A stretch of 64,000 bases of DNA from Roseovarius dicentrarchi (GCF_003316635.1 NZ_QNQP01000003.1:1-64000), one strand, 5' to 3'; positions 17,409-26,721 are shown, numbered from the stretch's first letter. Made by a program: numbers and translations. Notes: generated by a model from the sequence alone, not told the origin.

Positions 17409-19024
17409 TTATGCGGCTTGACTGTCGGTTGCGGATGCCAGCGGCACCCAATTTCACGGCAGCAATTCATCCAGCCGGTTGATCTTGTGATCGTGGATAC
17501 GGTCGAGGATGTCAGCCAGATAGGCCAGCGGGTCGAGACCGTTCAGTTTGGCGGTTTCAATGACGGTCATTGCACGCGCGAGCGTTTCCGCCCCGGTATC
17601 GGCTCCTGCAAACAACCAATTCTTACGTCCAATTCCAATCGGGCGCAGGGCGCGTTCTGCCGGGTTGTTGTCGATGGCCACACGCCCGTCAGACAAAAAC
17701 AGTCTGAAGGCCTCCTGCCGCGCGAGACCATAGCGGAAGGCCTTGGCCAGATCGCTCTTGCCCGGGATGCGCAGAAGCTGCTGTTCGGACCAGGCAAAGA
17801 AAGCCTCGACCTTGGGCAGGCTGAGCTTTTGACGTGCCGCATAGCGGGCGTCGGCGGACTGGCCGTTGATATCGCGCTCGATGTCGTAGAACTTGCCAAT
17901 CCGGTCGAGCGCCTCGCGGGCGATCTCGGATTTGGTCGAGGTCCAGAAGTCATGGAAGTCGCGCCGCAGGTGGGCCCAACAGGCCGCCTCGCGCAAGCGC
18001 GGTTTGCCACAGGGTTCAGGCGCGTAGAACTTGGTATACCCTTTGTATCCATCCGCTTGCAGGATGCCGCGCGCATCGGCCAGGTGGCCAAGAACATGCT
18101 CTTCCTTCCAGTTGGGTGCGAACCGATAGACAGCGCCGGGTGGCGCAGCTACTGCCCAGGGCCGTTGATCACGCACGTAGGTCCAGATACGGCCTTGCTT
18201 CACGCCTTTCCCCAACCCTTTATCTCTCTTCGACCGGTCCAGCACCCGGATTGGGGTATCATCCGCGTGTAGAAGATCGCTGCTCATGATGTTCGCCTCG
18301 ATCCGCTCGACCAGCGGCGACAGGGTCTTCATGGCGCGGCCACACCGCCCACCAAAGTGCTTTCGGGGATATCAGCCCCCATGCGCGCGAATATCTCATG
18401 CTGGCGATACAAAGGGAGGTGATCGTCGAACTTCGAGACCAGCACATGCGCCAGGAGGTTCGGCCCGGCCATGCTGCCCGGGATAGGACGGCTGGGGGCG
18501 GGTTCCTGCACCATCCGCTCGCAGCGCCGGCAGGATTTCTTGATCCGAGCGATCTGAACCACCTTCATCTGGGCGGCGATCATATCGAGCAGTTCGCTGA
18601 CATCTTCGCCGACTACACGCAGATCACCGCCACAGTCGGGGCAGCAGGCACCGGGGTCCAGTTCACGACGCTCGCGCTGGGTCGTATCCGAGACACGCGG
18701 CCTGCGACGCAAAGCGGGTGCATCGGCAGTGTCTGGTGATGGCTCATCCTGCCCTTCGTCGATGAGTGCGTCATCGTCTTCGGCCACCGCCACCAGCAGG
18801 TCTTCGAGCGCCAGTTCCAGTTGTTCAATCTCGCGCTCGATCTTTTCCGAAGATTTGCCAAAGGCCAGTTTCTGGAGTTTGGCGATCCGCAGGCGAAGCG
18901 CCTGAACCAGCTGGTCATGGACGCGCAATGTCGCCGATACCCTGGCGTTCTCGGCTTGCAATGCTGCGATCATCGCCTTCAACACAGCGGGATCATCGGG
19001 GAGGTTTTCAGCAGGCTTTGACAT
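17409..19024 (-). pseudogene. tnpC: IS66 DDE transposase TnpC, frameshifted and prematurely stopped
   Basis: Residues from ATG 19024 encode the N-terminal coiled-coil/leucine-zipper region and the zinc-finger C-C-P-D-C-G-G...C-R-R-C-E. Near 18345-18350 the frame is lost: S-T-L-V-G-G-V-A-A-P-stop replaces the expected S-T-L-V-x-W-C-G-R-A-M-K. One added base would rejoin it to the frame carrying the catalytic core (H-A-D-D-T-P-I-R-V-L through D-N-N-P-A-E-R-A-L-R-P). A second lesion is TGA at 17454-17456, where L-L-P-W-N-W would need TGG. Beyond it the frame continues to TAA at 17409. Confidence 0.88.
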
Positions 19025-19086
19025 GCGCCTGACTACCAAAAATCAGGCCGAAGCACCATAGAAACAAAGCAAATCAAGCAACAGAA

Positions 19087-19413
19087 TCACCCCACCCGCG
19101 CAGGCGGAGCACCCCAGTCCGGACGCCGCCAGTCGATGCCTTCCCAGAGCATCGCGAGCTGTGCCGAGGTCATCCGCACAGCTCCATCCTTGGCGCTCGG
19201 CCAAGGGAAGCGACCCCGTTCGAGCACTTTGTAATAAAGGCAAAATCCCTGACCATCCCAATACAGCAGCTTGATCCGGTCACCCCGACGGCCCCGAAAG
19301 GCAAAGACCGCATTACCGGTCGGCTTCTGATGCAGCACATCCTGGGTCAGCGATGCCAATCCCGCGATCCCCTTGCGCATGTCCGTAACACCGCAAGCGA
19401 GATACACACGCAC
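19087..19413 (-). CDS. tnpB: IS66 accessory protein TnpB
   Basis: IS66 Orf2 family protein of about 108 residues with the standard core V-Y-L-A-C-G-V-T-D-M-R-K-G and the later F-R-G-R-R-G-D-R-I-K-L-L-Y-W-D. Intact IS66 copies usually start a few codons earlier with M-I-G-P-G-T-G. Here that position reads CTG-ATC-GGC across the tnpA stop, so GTG at 19413 is the first standard start. Its role in transposition is required but biochemically unclear. Confidence 0.88.
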   Translation of the reverse strand: MRVYLACGVTDMRKGIAGLASLTQDVLHQKPTGNAVFAFRGRRGDRIKLLYWDGQGFCLYYKVLERGRFPWPSAKDGAVRMTSAQLAMLWEGIDWRRPDWGAPPARVG

Positions 19414-19430
19414 ACCAGTGCCGGGGCCGA

Positions 19431-19793
19431 TCAGGCCCCTTCCACCGCGCGGATCAGCACCGACAGCGTCGCCGGATCGACCGCGCGTTCAAAATGTAAG
19501 CTGCGCCCGCCACGCAGACGCAACTCAACAGCAAATGAAGGCGGTGACCCAGCGACCGGTGCCTGCGCCATCGGCAGATCCACTGGAAAGAACAGCGCCC
19601 CGGCATCGGGCGACCACAAGCCTTTCTTCTTCAGCTCATGTCGCCACGCGTATATATGCTGTCGCTTAATCTCATGACGTTGCGCAACCTGCGTTACGCT
19701 TGCACCATCGACACCAACCGACACAACAATCTCAAGTTTGTCGTCGTCATGCCAAAAGCGTCGCCGCTCCGCCCCAAGAATTTCGCCACGCAT
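19431..19793 (-). CDS. tnpA: IS66 accessory protein TnpA (HTH)
   Basis: Product of 120 residues with a helix-turn-helix near residues 20-55 (V-T-Q-V-A-Q-R-H-E-I-K-R-Q-H-I-Y-A-W-R), typical of IS66 Orf1 proteins. It is the first gene of the element and intact. A perfect 17-bp hairpin ends 13 nt upstream of its ATG. Confidence 0.88.
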   Translation of the reverse strand: MRGEILGAERRRFWHDDDKLEIVVSVGVDGASVTQVAQRHEIKRQHIYAWRHELKKKGLWSPDAGALFFPVDLPMAQAPVAGSPPSFAVELRLRGGRSLHFERAVDPATLSVLIRAVEGA

Positions 19794-19805
19794 CGCAGAC
19801 CCCGT

Positions 19806-19847
19806 CTAAGAGACGTCGCTAATGACGTCCTTAGCGACGTCTCTTAG
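19806..19847. promoter_or_regulatory. Perfect 17-bp hairpin upstream of tnpA
   Basis: CTAAGAGACGTCGCTAA at 19806-19822 and its exact reverse complement at 19831-19847 flank an 8-base loop. In minus-strand transcripts entering from outside the IS it would form a strong stem just before the tnpA translation start. It could block read-through expression, as hairpins do in IS10 and IS50; that role is inferred. Confidence 0.75.
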
Positions 19848-19870
19848 ATCATTGCAAAAGCGTCAGGCAG

Positions 19871-19892
19871 GCGCTCCCAGTGGCGCGGTTAC
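19871..19892 (-). repeat. IS66 terminal inverted repeat (tnpA side)
   Basis: On the minus strand it begins GTAACCGCGCCACTGGGA, matching the other end at 19 of 22 positions. Confidence 0.85.
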
Positions 19893-20180
19893 GATCAAAC
19901 ACCTAGACGCTTGCAGCTGTCCGACATACCTGCTGGATTAGAAAAGCCGCACATAGGATAGGCAGGAAGACCGATATAGTGCTTCCCGATGTTGGTAAAA
20001 TTTTAATATTCTGATGGTGGATCCGTCGGTTGATACGAAATCCGCATTTTTCATCAAGCGTCTTTTTCAGAACAAAAAATCTTAATTGACAATACTCCCG
20101 CCGGAGGCGGCGCCAGCTTGAGGTGCAGGGACCGCAGGGAATACCAAGGCGGCCGGTTTCGAGCGTCCGCGACGCGCATT
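19893..20180. other. A/T-richer spacer right of the IS66 element
   Basis: It is noticeably more A/T-rich than its surroundings between about 19960 and 20095. A minus-strand ORF of 109 codons (19903-20232) overlaps the end of the DUF4336 gene but has no protein-like pattern. I see no RNA gene. The base composition suggests acquired or decayed DNA. Confidence 0.5.
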
Positions 20181-20966
20181 TCAGTCCGGTGTGCCGGTTT
20201 TTGTGGATATTTTCTCCATTGCTGCGGTCCATTCGCGGTCGCGCAGGATGCGCCGGAAGGCGCGGCGCAATTCGCCGACTGCCCCATCGGGGAACCAGCG
20301 ACGATGCGCAAGCAACAGGCGCTGAGGGTCCAGCGCGATCATCGCCTCGACGGCGTCGGCCAAATCCGACTTGCGATACCTCATGCTGACAGGGAACGGC
20401 ATCTTGCCGTCGCTGTCGTCAGCGCCTGACAGCCAGACAAGCGGGCGGGCGGCGGCAGGTAAATGCGCGGTCTGCACGTTATGTATCAGGTCCGTGCAGA
20501 TCAGCGATGCAGAGGCGCGGTGAAAGTAGACAGTCTCGCAATGGTGCTTGCGGCCTTTGATGGCTATCTGATCGATCTCATCCGCCCAAGCTGCCGCTTT
20601 TTGCGATGAGGCGACACCATGCGCGCCTGCGTTCGGCGGGTGATCGGTCAGGCCGCCCGCGTGCCACAGCAGCGCATCGGGATAAGCCTGCTGCCAGTCA
20701 GGGAGCTGTGAAAAATGGCGCCCGTTCGGTGCGACAAGATATCCAACCGGCCCCAGCGCTTGCAATTCACGGCGCAGCGTTTCTGTCAGAACAGTTGGAG
20801 CATGAATCCAGAGGCTGCCGCATGCAAGGCGCACGACAGTGGCGCGCGACGGATACGGAATTTTACAAATCGTCACCGGCGGGCCGTCGATCAGCCAGAT
20901 GTCTTTTGCCACGGGCTTGAGCGTGTTCAGCGGCTCATGGCCCGTGGCGCGTTCTTGCGGTGCCAA
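20181..20966 (-). CDS. DUF4336-type metallo-beta-lactamase-fold protein
   Basis: Cytoplasmic protein of about 261 residues. The layout I-W-L-I-D-G-P-P-V...R-A-T-V-V-R-L-A, then G-P-V-G-Y-L-V-A-P-N-G-R-H, and a late L-L-L-A-H-R-R-W-F, matches DUF4336 proteins, which resemble the metallo-beta-lactamase fold but with a reduced metal site. TTG at 20966, 2 nt after the end of the cyclophilin gene, is the only standard start near the conserved N-terminus. Function is unknown; adjacency to the cyclophilins suggests cotranscription. Confidence 0.65.
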   Translation of the reverse strand: MAPQERATGHEPLNTLKPVAKDIWLIDGPPVTICKIPYPSRATVVRLACGSLWIHAPTVLTETLRRELQALGPVGYLVAPNGRHFSQLPDWQQAYPDALLWHAGGLTDHPPNAGAHGVASSQKAAAWADEIDQIAIKGRKHHCETVYFHRASASLICTDLIHNVQTAHLPAAARPLVWLSGADDSDGKMPFPVSMRYRKSDLADAVEAMIALDPQRLLLAHRRWFPDGAVGELRRAFRRILRDREWTAAMEKISTKTGTPD

Positions 20967-20968
20967 GG

Positions 20969-21520
20969 TCAGTCGATGACCGTGACGGAAGTCATCACAT
21001 CGGGCTGTCCGACAACGGCGCCATTGCTGCCGGTGCCGCGCTTGATGCTGTTCAGCACATCCATGCCGTCCGTCACCTTGCCGACCACGGTGTACTGGCC
21101 GTTCAGATGGCCTGCGGGGGCAAAGTTGATGAAGAACTGGCTGTTGGCGCTGTCGGGGCTGGCACTGCGCGCCATGCCGACGGTTCCGGCCTCGAATGGC
21201 CGGTCCGAGAATTCGGCGGGCAGATCCGGCAGGTCCGAGCCGCCCGAGCCTGCGCGCATCATGTCGCCACCTTCCAGCTTGCCGTATTGCACATCGCCGG
21301 TTTGCGCCATGAAGCCGTCGATCACGCGGTGGAACACCACGCCGTCATAGGCGCCCTGCCGGGCCAGAGTGGTGATGCGTTCGACATGGGCGGGGGCGAC
21401 ATCTTCGAACAGGTCGATGGTGATGGTGCCGTTCGCCTCGCCCGCGACGTCGATTTTCAGGTCTGTCGCCAGCGCAGGCGCGGCGGCAAGGATCACGGTT
21501 GCTGCCAGAATGTTACGCAT
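20969..21520 (-). CDS. Exported cyclophilin-type peptidyl-prolyl isomerase
   Basis: Product of 183 residues starting with a cleavable signal peptide ([18 protein letters not shown]), so periplasmic. The cyclophilin core includes [16 protein letters not shown] (catalytic Arg) and N-S-Q-F-F-I-N-F-A. Its start overlaps the end of the neighbouring cytosolic cyclophilin by 8 nt. It probably assists folding of envelope proteins. Confidence 0.92.
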   Translation of the reverse strand: MRNILAATVILAAAPALATDLKIDVAGEANGTITIDLFEDVAPAHVERITTLARQGAYDGVVFHRVIDGFMAQTGDVQYGKLEGGDMMRAGSGGSDLPDLPAEFSDRPFEAGTVGMARSASPDSANSQFFINFAPAGHLNGQYTVVGKVTDGMDVLNSIKRGTGSNGAVVGQPDVMTSVTVID

Positions 21521-22019
21521 CTGCGGCCACCTTGACGCTGATCATGCGGTCGGGGTTCGCGGGCGGTTCGCCCTTGGCGATGTTGTCCACATGCTCCATC
21601 CCCTGAATGACGCGGCCATAGACGGTGTATTGGCCATTCAGGAAATTGTTGTCGCTGAAGTTGATAAAAAACTGGCTGTTCGCGCTGTCCGGGTTCTGGC
21701 TGCGCGCTGCGCCCAACGTGCCGCGATCATGCGGGATCTTGGAAAATTCTGCCTTGAGATTGGGCAGGTCGCTGCCGCCGGTGCCGGCCGCGCGGGGGTT
21801 GTAATCCTTTTCCATGTTGGCGTTTGCCACATCGCCTGTCTGCGCCATGAATCCGGCGATCACGCGGTGAAAGGCGACGTTGTCATAGGCGCCGGCGCGG
21901 GCCAGTTCCTTCATCCGTTCGCAATGGCCGGGGGCGACATCGGGCAGCAGTTCGATCGCGACGGTGCCGTCCTTCAGCTCGATCAGGATGGTGTTTTCTG
22001 GGTCTTTGATCTCGGCCAT
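21513..22019 (-). CDS. ppiB: Cytosolic cyclophilin-type peptidyl-prolyl isomerase
   Basis: Product of 168 residues, no signal peptide. Cyclophilin motifs [16 protein letters not shown] and N-S-Q-F-F-I-N-F-S are intact. AAGGAGG stands 7 nt before ATG 22019, a near-ideal ribosome-binding site, which rules out the open frame extending to 22328. First gene of a probable three-gene unit with the exported cyclophilin and the DUF4336 gene. Divergent from pgk. Confidence 0.92.
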   Translation of the reverse strand: MAEIKDPENTILIELKDGTVAIELLPDVAPGHCERMKELARAGAYDNVAFHRVIAGFMAQTGDVANANMEKDYNPRAAGTGGSDLPNLKAEFSKIPHDRGTLGAARSQNPDSANSQFFINFSDNNFLNGQYTVYGRVIQGMEHVDNIAKGEPPANPDRMISVKVAADA

Positions 22020-22151
22020 TGGGGCCTCCTTTTGATGGGCATTGCGGCAATATCTAGGCGCTTGGTGGCTGATTGCCAAGCGCCCCACCTTGACGCATGC
22101 GCGCCCACGCGCCAAGACATGCGCAACGGACCGGATGGCAAGGATGGGCAG

Positions 22152-23336
22152 ATGAGCTGGAAAACCCTCGACGACATGGACCTGAGCGGCAAGCGCGTGC
22201 TGACACGCGTCGATATCAACGTGCCGGTCGAGGCCGGGCGCGTCACGGACGCCACCCGGATCGAACGGATTGTGCCGACCGTGCAGGACATTCTGGCCAA
22301 GGGCGGCAAACCGATCCTGATCGCGCATTTCGGCAGGCCCAAGGGGAAGGTGGTTCTGGACCTGTCGCTGCGCGTCCTGCGCCCCGCGCTGGAGGCGGCG
22401 CTGGGCCGCTCCGTGCGCTTGATCGAAACGCTGGACGGCGCCGAAAACCTGACCGCCGAGGCAGAGGCGGCAGACGTGCTGCTGCTGGAAAATATACGGT
22501 TCTACCCCGGCGAGGAGGCGAACGATCCTGATTTTGCCGCCCGCCTTGCCGCGCTGGGGGATGTCTATTGCAATGATGCGTTTTCAGCCGCGCATCGCGC
22601 CCATGCCAGCACGGCGGCCATCGCAGATTTGATGCCGTCCTGCGCCGGGCGCCTGATGCAGGCCGAATTGCAGGCGCTTGAGGCCGCGCTGGGCGCGCCA
22701 AAGCGCCCTGTGGTGGCCGTGGTGGGCGGCGCCAAAGTGTCGACAAAGCTGGATCTGCTCAGCAATCTGGTGGAAAAGGTCAACGTTCTGGTGATTGGCG
22801 GCGGCATGGCCAATACGTTTCTGGCCGCGCAGGGCCTGAATGTCGGAACGTCGCTGTGTGAGCATGACATGGCAAAAACTGCCCGGCAGATCATGACCAA
22901 AGCCGCCGATCAGGGCTGCGATATCATTTTGCCCGCCGATATCGTTGTTGCGCGCGAATTTGTTGAAAACGCCCCGCATGAGACGCTGGCGGTCCATCTT
23001 TGCCCCGATGACGCCATGATCCTCGATGCCGGACCGCAAAGCGTGGCGCGCGTGGCTCAGGCATTTGACGCCGCCAAAACGCTGATCTGGAACGGCCCGC
23101 TGGGTGCGTTCGAAATCGCGCCCTTCGATGCGGCCACCAATGCAGCAGCACGCCACGCCGCCGAGCGAACCCGGGCAGGCAAGCTGATTTCCGTTGCGGG
23201 CGGCGGCGATACCGTCGCCGCACTGAACCGCGCAGGCGCAGCCGACGATTTCACTTATATTTCAACCGCCGGCGGCGCGTTTCTGGAATGGATGGAGGGC
23301 AAGGATCTGCCAGGCGTCGCGGCGCTGGGCCGTTAG
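22152..23336 (+). CDS. pgk: Phosphoglycerate kinase
   Basis: Glycolytic/gluconeogenic kinase interconverting 1,3-bisphosphoglycerate and 3-phosphoglycerate. 394 residues, full length. The N-terminal [12 protein letters not shown] is the family signature; also [19 protein letters not shown] and [13 protein letters not shown] lies 7 nt before ATG 22152; the open frame from 21369 is antisense to the cyclophilins. fba follows on the same strand. Confidence 0.96.
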   Translation: MSWKTLDDMDLSGKRVLTRVDINVPVEAGRVTDATRIERIVPTVQDILAKGGKPILIAHFGRPKGKVVLDLSLRVLRPALEAALGRSVRLIETLDGAENLTAEAEAADVLLLENIRFYPGEEANDPDFAARLAALGDVYCNDAFSAAHRAHASTAAIADLMPSCAGRLMQAELQALEAALGAPKRPVVAVVGGAKVSTKLDLLSNLVEKVNVLVIGGGMANTFLAAQGLNVGTSLCEHDMAKTARQIMTKAADQGCDIILPADIVVAREFVENAPHETLAVHLCPDDAMILDAGPQSVARVAQAFDAAKTLIWNGPLGAFEIAPFDAATNAAARHAAERTRAGKLISVAGGGDTVAALNRAGAADDFTYISTAGGAFLEWMEGKDLPGVAALGR

Positions 23337-23417
23337 CGCGACCATAATTGCAAGCATCATGGCACTGCCGTAGAAGCGGGCGATAGACAGTAAATCAAAT
23401 TGAGCGGAGCCATCATT

Positions 23418-24311
23418 ATGCCGAATACAGCCCAAGCAGAGAAGATTCGCGCCGGTAACGGATTTGTTGCGGCGCTGGACCAATCGGGCGGCTCCACCCC
23501 CAAGGCGCTGGCACTGTATGGCGTGCCCGAGACCGCCTATTCGGGCGAGGCCGAGATGTTCGACATGATCCACGCCATGCGGTCGCGCATTGCGCAGGCA
23601 CCTGATTTCAACGGCGACAAGGTAATCGGCGCGATCCTGTTCGAGATGACGATGGACCGCCAGATTGATGGTAAGCCGTCGGCCACCTATCTTTGGGAGG
23701 AACGCGGCGTCGTTCCGTTCCTGAAAGTGGACAAGGGTCTGGAGGATGAGGCAGACGGCGTGCGCCTGATGAAACCGATGCCCGATCTGGACGTTCTGTG
23801 CGACCGAGCCGCGAAGGAGGGTATTTTCGGTACCAAAATGCGCTCGGTCATCGACGCCGCATCCGCCAGCGGGATCGAAGCCGTGGTCGCCCAGCAGTTT
23901 GAGATCGGCAAGCAGATTCTGGGTCATGGCCTGATCCCGATTATCGAGCCGGAAGTCACCATTTCCATCGCCGACAAGGCCGAGGCCGAAGCGCTGCTTC
24001 TGGACGCGGTCAAACGCCACCTCGATGCGCTGCCCGAAGGCACCGAGGTCATGCTGAAGCTGACACTGCCCGAGACCGCAAATCACTATAAGCCGCTGGT
24101 CGATCACCCGGCGGTCATGCGCGTTGTCGCCCTGTCGGGAGGCTACTCCCGCGAGGAGGCGAACCGCCGCCTTGAGCAGAACACCGGCATTGTCGCCAGC
24201 TTCAGCCGGGCGCTGACCGAAGGATTGTCGGCGGATCAGACAGACGCGAAATTCAACGAAACAATCGGTGCGACAATCGACAGCATCCATGCGGCATCTG
24301 TTGCGGGCTGA
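23418..24311 (+). CDS. fba: Fructose-bisphosphate aldolase, class I
   Basis: Schiff-base aldolase of 297 residues, resembling the class I enzymes found in proteobacteria. Seen motifs: F-V-A-A-L-D-Q-S-G-G-S-T-P-K near the start, G-A-I-L-F-E-M-T-M, F-L-K-V-D-K-G-L, and the probable Schiff-base lysine region in E-V-M-L-K-L-T-L-P-E. GGAG is 8 nt before ATG 23418; an in-frame TTG at 23400 is less likely. It lies about 80 bp after pgk, forming a glycolysis/gluconeogenesis pair. Confidence 0.93.
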   Translation: MPNTAQAEKIRAGNGFVAALDQSGGSTPKALALYGVPETAYSGEAEMFDMIHAMRSRIAQAPDFNGDKVIGAILFEMTMDRQIDGKPSATYLWEERGVVPFLKVDKGLEDEADGVRLMKPMPDLDVLCDRAAKEGIFGTKMRSVIDAASASGIEAVVAQQFEIGKQILGHGLIPIIEPEVTISIADKAEAEALLLDAVKRHLDALPEGTEVMLKLTLPETANHYKPLVDHPAVMRVVALSGGYSREEANRRLEQNTGIVASFSRALTEGLSADQTDAKFNETIGATIDSIHAASVAG

Positions 24312-24324
24312 TGTAACCGACAGA

Positions 24325-24365
24325 GGGGGCCAGCCCCCAAGTCGAAAATCCAAAGGATTTTCAAC
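24325..24365 (+). terminator. Tandem hairpins after fba
   Basis: GGGGG/CCCCC at 24325-24338 forms a small stem. GAAAATCC at 24344-24351 pairs with GGATTTTC at 24355-24362, extended by flanking pairs, and is followed by AACTTT. These are the first of several nested inverted repeats between the convergent fba and acyl-CoA dehydrogenase genes. Confidence 0.5.
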
Positions 24366-24374
24366 TTTCCCCCG

Positions 24375-24438
24375 GGATATTTGACAGCAAGAAGAAATGG
24401 CAGGACGTTCCAAGCCGTTCTTCTTGCTGAAAATATCC
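24375..24438. repeat. Large inverted repeat between fba and an acyl-CoA dehydrogenase gene
   Basis: GGATAT..CAGCAAGAAGAA at 24375-24396 is nearly the reverse complement of TTCTTCTTGCTG..ATATCC at 24418-24438, with a loop of about 21 bases. The right arm is the start of the 40-bp repeat shared with 3770-3809. Placed between two convergent genes it may end transcription in both directions. Confidence 0.7.
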
Positions 24439-24455
24439 TCGCCGAAGGCATAAAA
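24416..24455. repeat. Copy 2 of the 40-bp intergenic repeat
   Basis: Identical over 40 bases to 3770-3809. Here it forms one arm of a clear inverted repeat; in the other copy the partner arm is more degenerate. Confidence 0.75.
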
Positions 24456-24473
24456 GTTCTTGGTCGGAACGCT

Positions 24474-26087
24474 TTAGCCAAGCCGGGCGAGGATTGCTGC
24501 TGTATCGACCCCTGATATTGCGCCAGCGACGCGCCCACGCTCGCCTGTCAGCCGCGTGGCGATATAGGCTTCTGCGATGGCGGGCGGTGCATGTTGGATC
24601 AGGACCGCAGCGGTCAGCAATGTTGCCAGACTGTCAGCATACCAGCGTGCCTGCCCGGCGTCGGGCAAGCGGGGGAAGCGGCCCATGTGCGCGCGCAGCG
24701 CCGCATCGTAGCGGCGGTATTCGCCCGTCGCTTGGCCCAACGCATCACTCAGCACCTCGCCCGCCATCGGGACCGTGCGCAAGGTCCGCAGGATGTCCAG
24801 ACACATGACGTTGCCGGGTCCCTCCCACAGGGCTGTCAATGGCGCCTCGCGGTACAGCAGCGGCAGGCCGGTTTCCTCAATATAGCCAGCGCCGCCGAGG
24901 CATTCCAGCGCCTCGCAAACTACGGCAGGGCAAAGCCGGTTGCTCAGGAATTTGGCCAGCGCGGCGCCCAGCCGCGCAAAGGCGCGGTCACGCTCGCCGG
25001 TGCCGTCGAAGGCGCGGGCGACGGCCAGTCCCAGCGCCATCGCGCCCTCCCAATCCAGTGCAAGATCGGCCAGCACGCTGCGCATCAGCGGCTGGTCGAT
25101 GAGCCGCGCCGCGCCGACGCTTCGGTGATTGCACCAGTGATGCGCCGCGCCAAGCGCAGCGCGCATCAGGCCAGCCGGGGCAAGCGCGGCGTCCAGCCTG
25201 GTATGGTGCAGCATTTCTGCGACCCGCGCGATGCCGTCGCCCTCATCACCCAGCGGCAAGGCAAGCGCATCGGCATATTCGATTTCTGCCAGCGCGTTTG
25301 AACGATTGCCCAGCGTGTCCTTTAACCGCTGGATATGCAGCGTATTGCGCGTGCCGGACGTCCAGCGCGGCACCACAAAAGCGGTCAGGCCGCCGGGCGC
25401 CTGTGCCAGAGTGATGAACCCGTCCGACATCGGCGCCGAGCAAAACCATTTATGCCCGCGCAGGCGGTAGGCGTTGCCGTCGGGGATGGCGTGGGTCGAT
25501 GTGCCGGTCAGGTCCGACCCACCCTGTTTTTCCGCCAGGGCCATACCCATCGTCGCCGCCGCCTTTCGCTCCAGCGGCGCAACGGCCGGATCATAAAGGC
25601 GCGCGGTCAGCTTTGGCACCCATTCGTCGAACAGGGGTTTCGATGCGCGCAGGGCGGGCACGGCGGCATAGGTCATGGTCATGGGGCAACAGACCCCCGG
25701 CTCCACCTGTGTGGTCATGTAAACCATTGCGGCATGGGTAGAATGACCGCCCGGCGCCGCTTCCCATGGCAGCGCGGCATAGCCCGCGCCCAGACCGGCC
25801 TGCATCAGCATGTGATAGGTCGGATGGTATGACACCTCGTCCAGCCGCCGGCCGCTGGGATCGAACAGCTGCGCCTCGGGGGGGTGGCGATTGGCCTCCA
25901 TTCCGGCCTCGCGCATGGCGGCGCGGCCTATTTTGCGCCCGTAGGCCGCCAGATGCGCATCATCGGCGGCGTGCGCGTGGTCGCGCAGCGCCGGATCGCC
26001 GTCCCACAGATCCAGATCGCCGCGGGTGGGCGGCTGGTTCAGGACCTCATGCGTGTCTGTTTCGTTATGTGGCCGCGAATTTGGCAT
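24474..26087 (-). CDS. AidB-like acyl-CoA dehydrogenase
   Basis: FAD enzyme of 537 residues, longer than ordinary acyl-CoA dehydrogenases (about 380) and with the AidB layout. Family features: E-K-Q-G-G-S-D-L-T-G-T near residue 185, W-F-C-S-A-P-M-S-D, and C-E-A-L-E-C-L-G-G-A-G-Y-I-E-E with the later L-W-E-G-P-G-N-V. E. coli AidB belongs to the adaptive response to alkylation damage; the natural substrate is unresolved. AGGAGA lies 7 nt before ATG 26087, so the frame to 26213 is not used. It may be an aidB orthologue or a related long-chain enzyme. Confidence 0.88.
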   Translation of the reverse strand: MPNSRPHNETDTHEVLNQPPTRGDLDLWDGDPALRDHAHAADDAHLAAYGRKIGRAAMREAGMEANRHPPEAQLFDPSGRRLDEVSYHPTYHMLMQAGLGAGYAALPWEAAPGGHSTHAAMVYMTTQVEPGVCCPMTMTYAAVPALRASKPLFDEWVPKLTARLYDPAVAPLERKAAATMGMALAEKQGGSDLTGTSTHAIPDGNAYRLRGHKWFCSAPMSDGFITLAQAPGGLTAFVVPRWTSGTRNTLHIQRLKDTLGNRSNALAEIEYADALALPLGDEGDGIARVAEMLHHTRLDAALAPAGLMRAALGAAHHWCNHRSVGAARLIDQPLMRSVLADLALDWEGAMALGLAVARAFDGTGERDRAFARLGAALAKFLSNRLCPAVVCEALECLGGAGYIEETGLPLLYREAPLTALWEGPGNVMCLDILRTLRTVPMAGEVLSDALGQATGEYRRYDAALRAHMGRFPRLPDAGQARWYADSLATLLTAAVLIQHAPPAIAEAYIATRLTGERGRVAGAISGVDTAAILARLG

Positions 26088-26250
26088 CGGCAAATCTCCT
26101 GTAGCGTGTGCATTTAGGCGGCCTTGGCGCAAGATTGCAACGTCCTGTCGCGCCATTGCGCGTCGGTCGACAAAGCGATTCCAAATCCGGGGCGGGTGTG
26201 GCAGGGTCTGCAAAGGATCCGGCAGAGATCACCAAAATGAGGCAGATGCA

Positions 26251-26550
26251 GTGACAAATCGGAAAAAGCCCGCGCTGGGCGTGTTCGTCTATTTCGCCAT
26301 CGCATTCGCGCTGGGCACGTATTTCACCTTTGCCGCCGTTCAGGGCGATTTTGGCCTGTTCAGCCGCGCCGAGATCGAGGCCGAGGCAGATGCGCTTCAG
26401 GCGCAGCTTGACTTGCTCAACAGCGATATCGCGATGATGGAAAACCTGACCCGGCGCCTGTCGGACACTTATCTGGACCTGGATCTGCTGGATGAACAGG
26501 CGCGCTCGGTTATCGGTCTGCTGCGCAGTGATGAGATTGTCATCCGCTGA
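26251..26550 (+). CDS. Septum formation initiator (FtsB/DivIC family)
   Basis: Small bitopic membrane protein of 99 residues: a cytoplasmic basic start (T-N-R-K-K-P), one membrane span (about residues 8-28), then a coiled coil (E-I-E-A-E-A-D-A-L-Q-A-Q-L-D-L-L). It ends L-D-E-Q-A-R-S-V-I-G, typical of FtsB-like proteins that bridge FtsL and FtsQ in the divisome. Start is GTG 26251 with GAGG 8 nt upstream. Lies 230 bp upstream of pdhA, a common alphaproteobacterial neighbour of the pdh genes. Confidence 0.85.
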   Translation: MTNRKKPALGVFVYFAIAFALGTYFTFAAVQGDFGLFSRAEIEAEADALQAQLDLLNSDIAMMENLTRRLSDTYLDLDLLDEQARSVIGLLRSDEIVIR

Positions 26551-26721
26551 AATACCTGCCGAAACGCCTGCGATATACCCGATATCTGCGCGCGCTGCGT
26601 CCATCGCCGGCGTCACCGGGCCCGAGTGAAACCAACGAACGCAGCTTGCGTTTGTTGCGCAGCAATGCCTATCCTCAAAGGATGAACGCGGCCGAACGGG
26701 TCGCGCAACCATTTGTGCCAT

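Larger units (their letters stand above)
17384..19892 (-). mobile_element. Complete IS66-family insertion sequence with disabled transposase
   Basis: This element of about 2.5 kb has three genes in the canonical IS66 order on the minus strand: tnpA, tnpB, tnpC. Terminal inverted repeats begin GTAACCGCGCCA at both ends (17384 inward, 19892 inward on the other strand) and match at 19 of 22 positions. IS66 duplicates 8 bp; the flanks are GATCATGC (17376-17383) and GATCAAAC (19893-19900), 6 of 8 identical, which may be a decayed duplication. tnpC carries a frameshift and a premature stop, so self-transposition is unlikely. Confidence 0.9.

Noticed and set aside
18329..18350. Programmed frameshift in IS66 tnpC
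   Set aside because: IS66 transposases are not known to use one, there is no obvious slippery heptamer, and a separate nonsense codon further down indicates simple decay.
19903..20232. 109-codon minus-strand frame right of the IS66 element, as the missing N-terminal part of the interrupted gene
   Set aside because: It overlaps the end of the DUF4336 gene, its composition is not protein-like, and it does not join in frame with the remnant on the other side.
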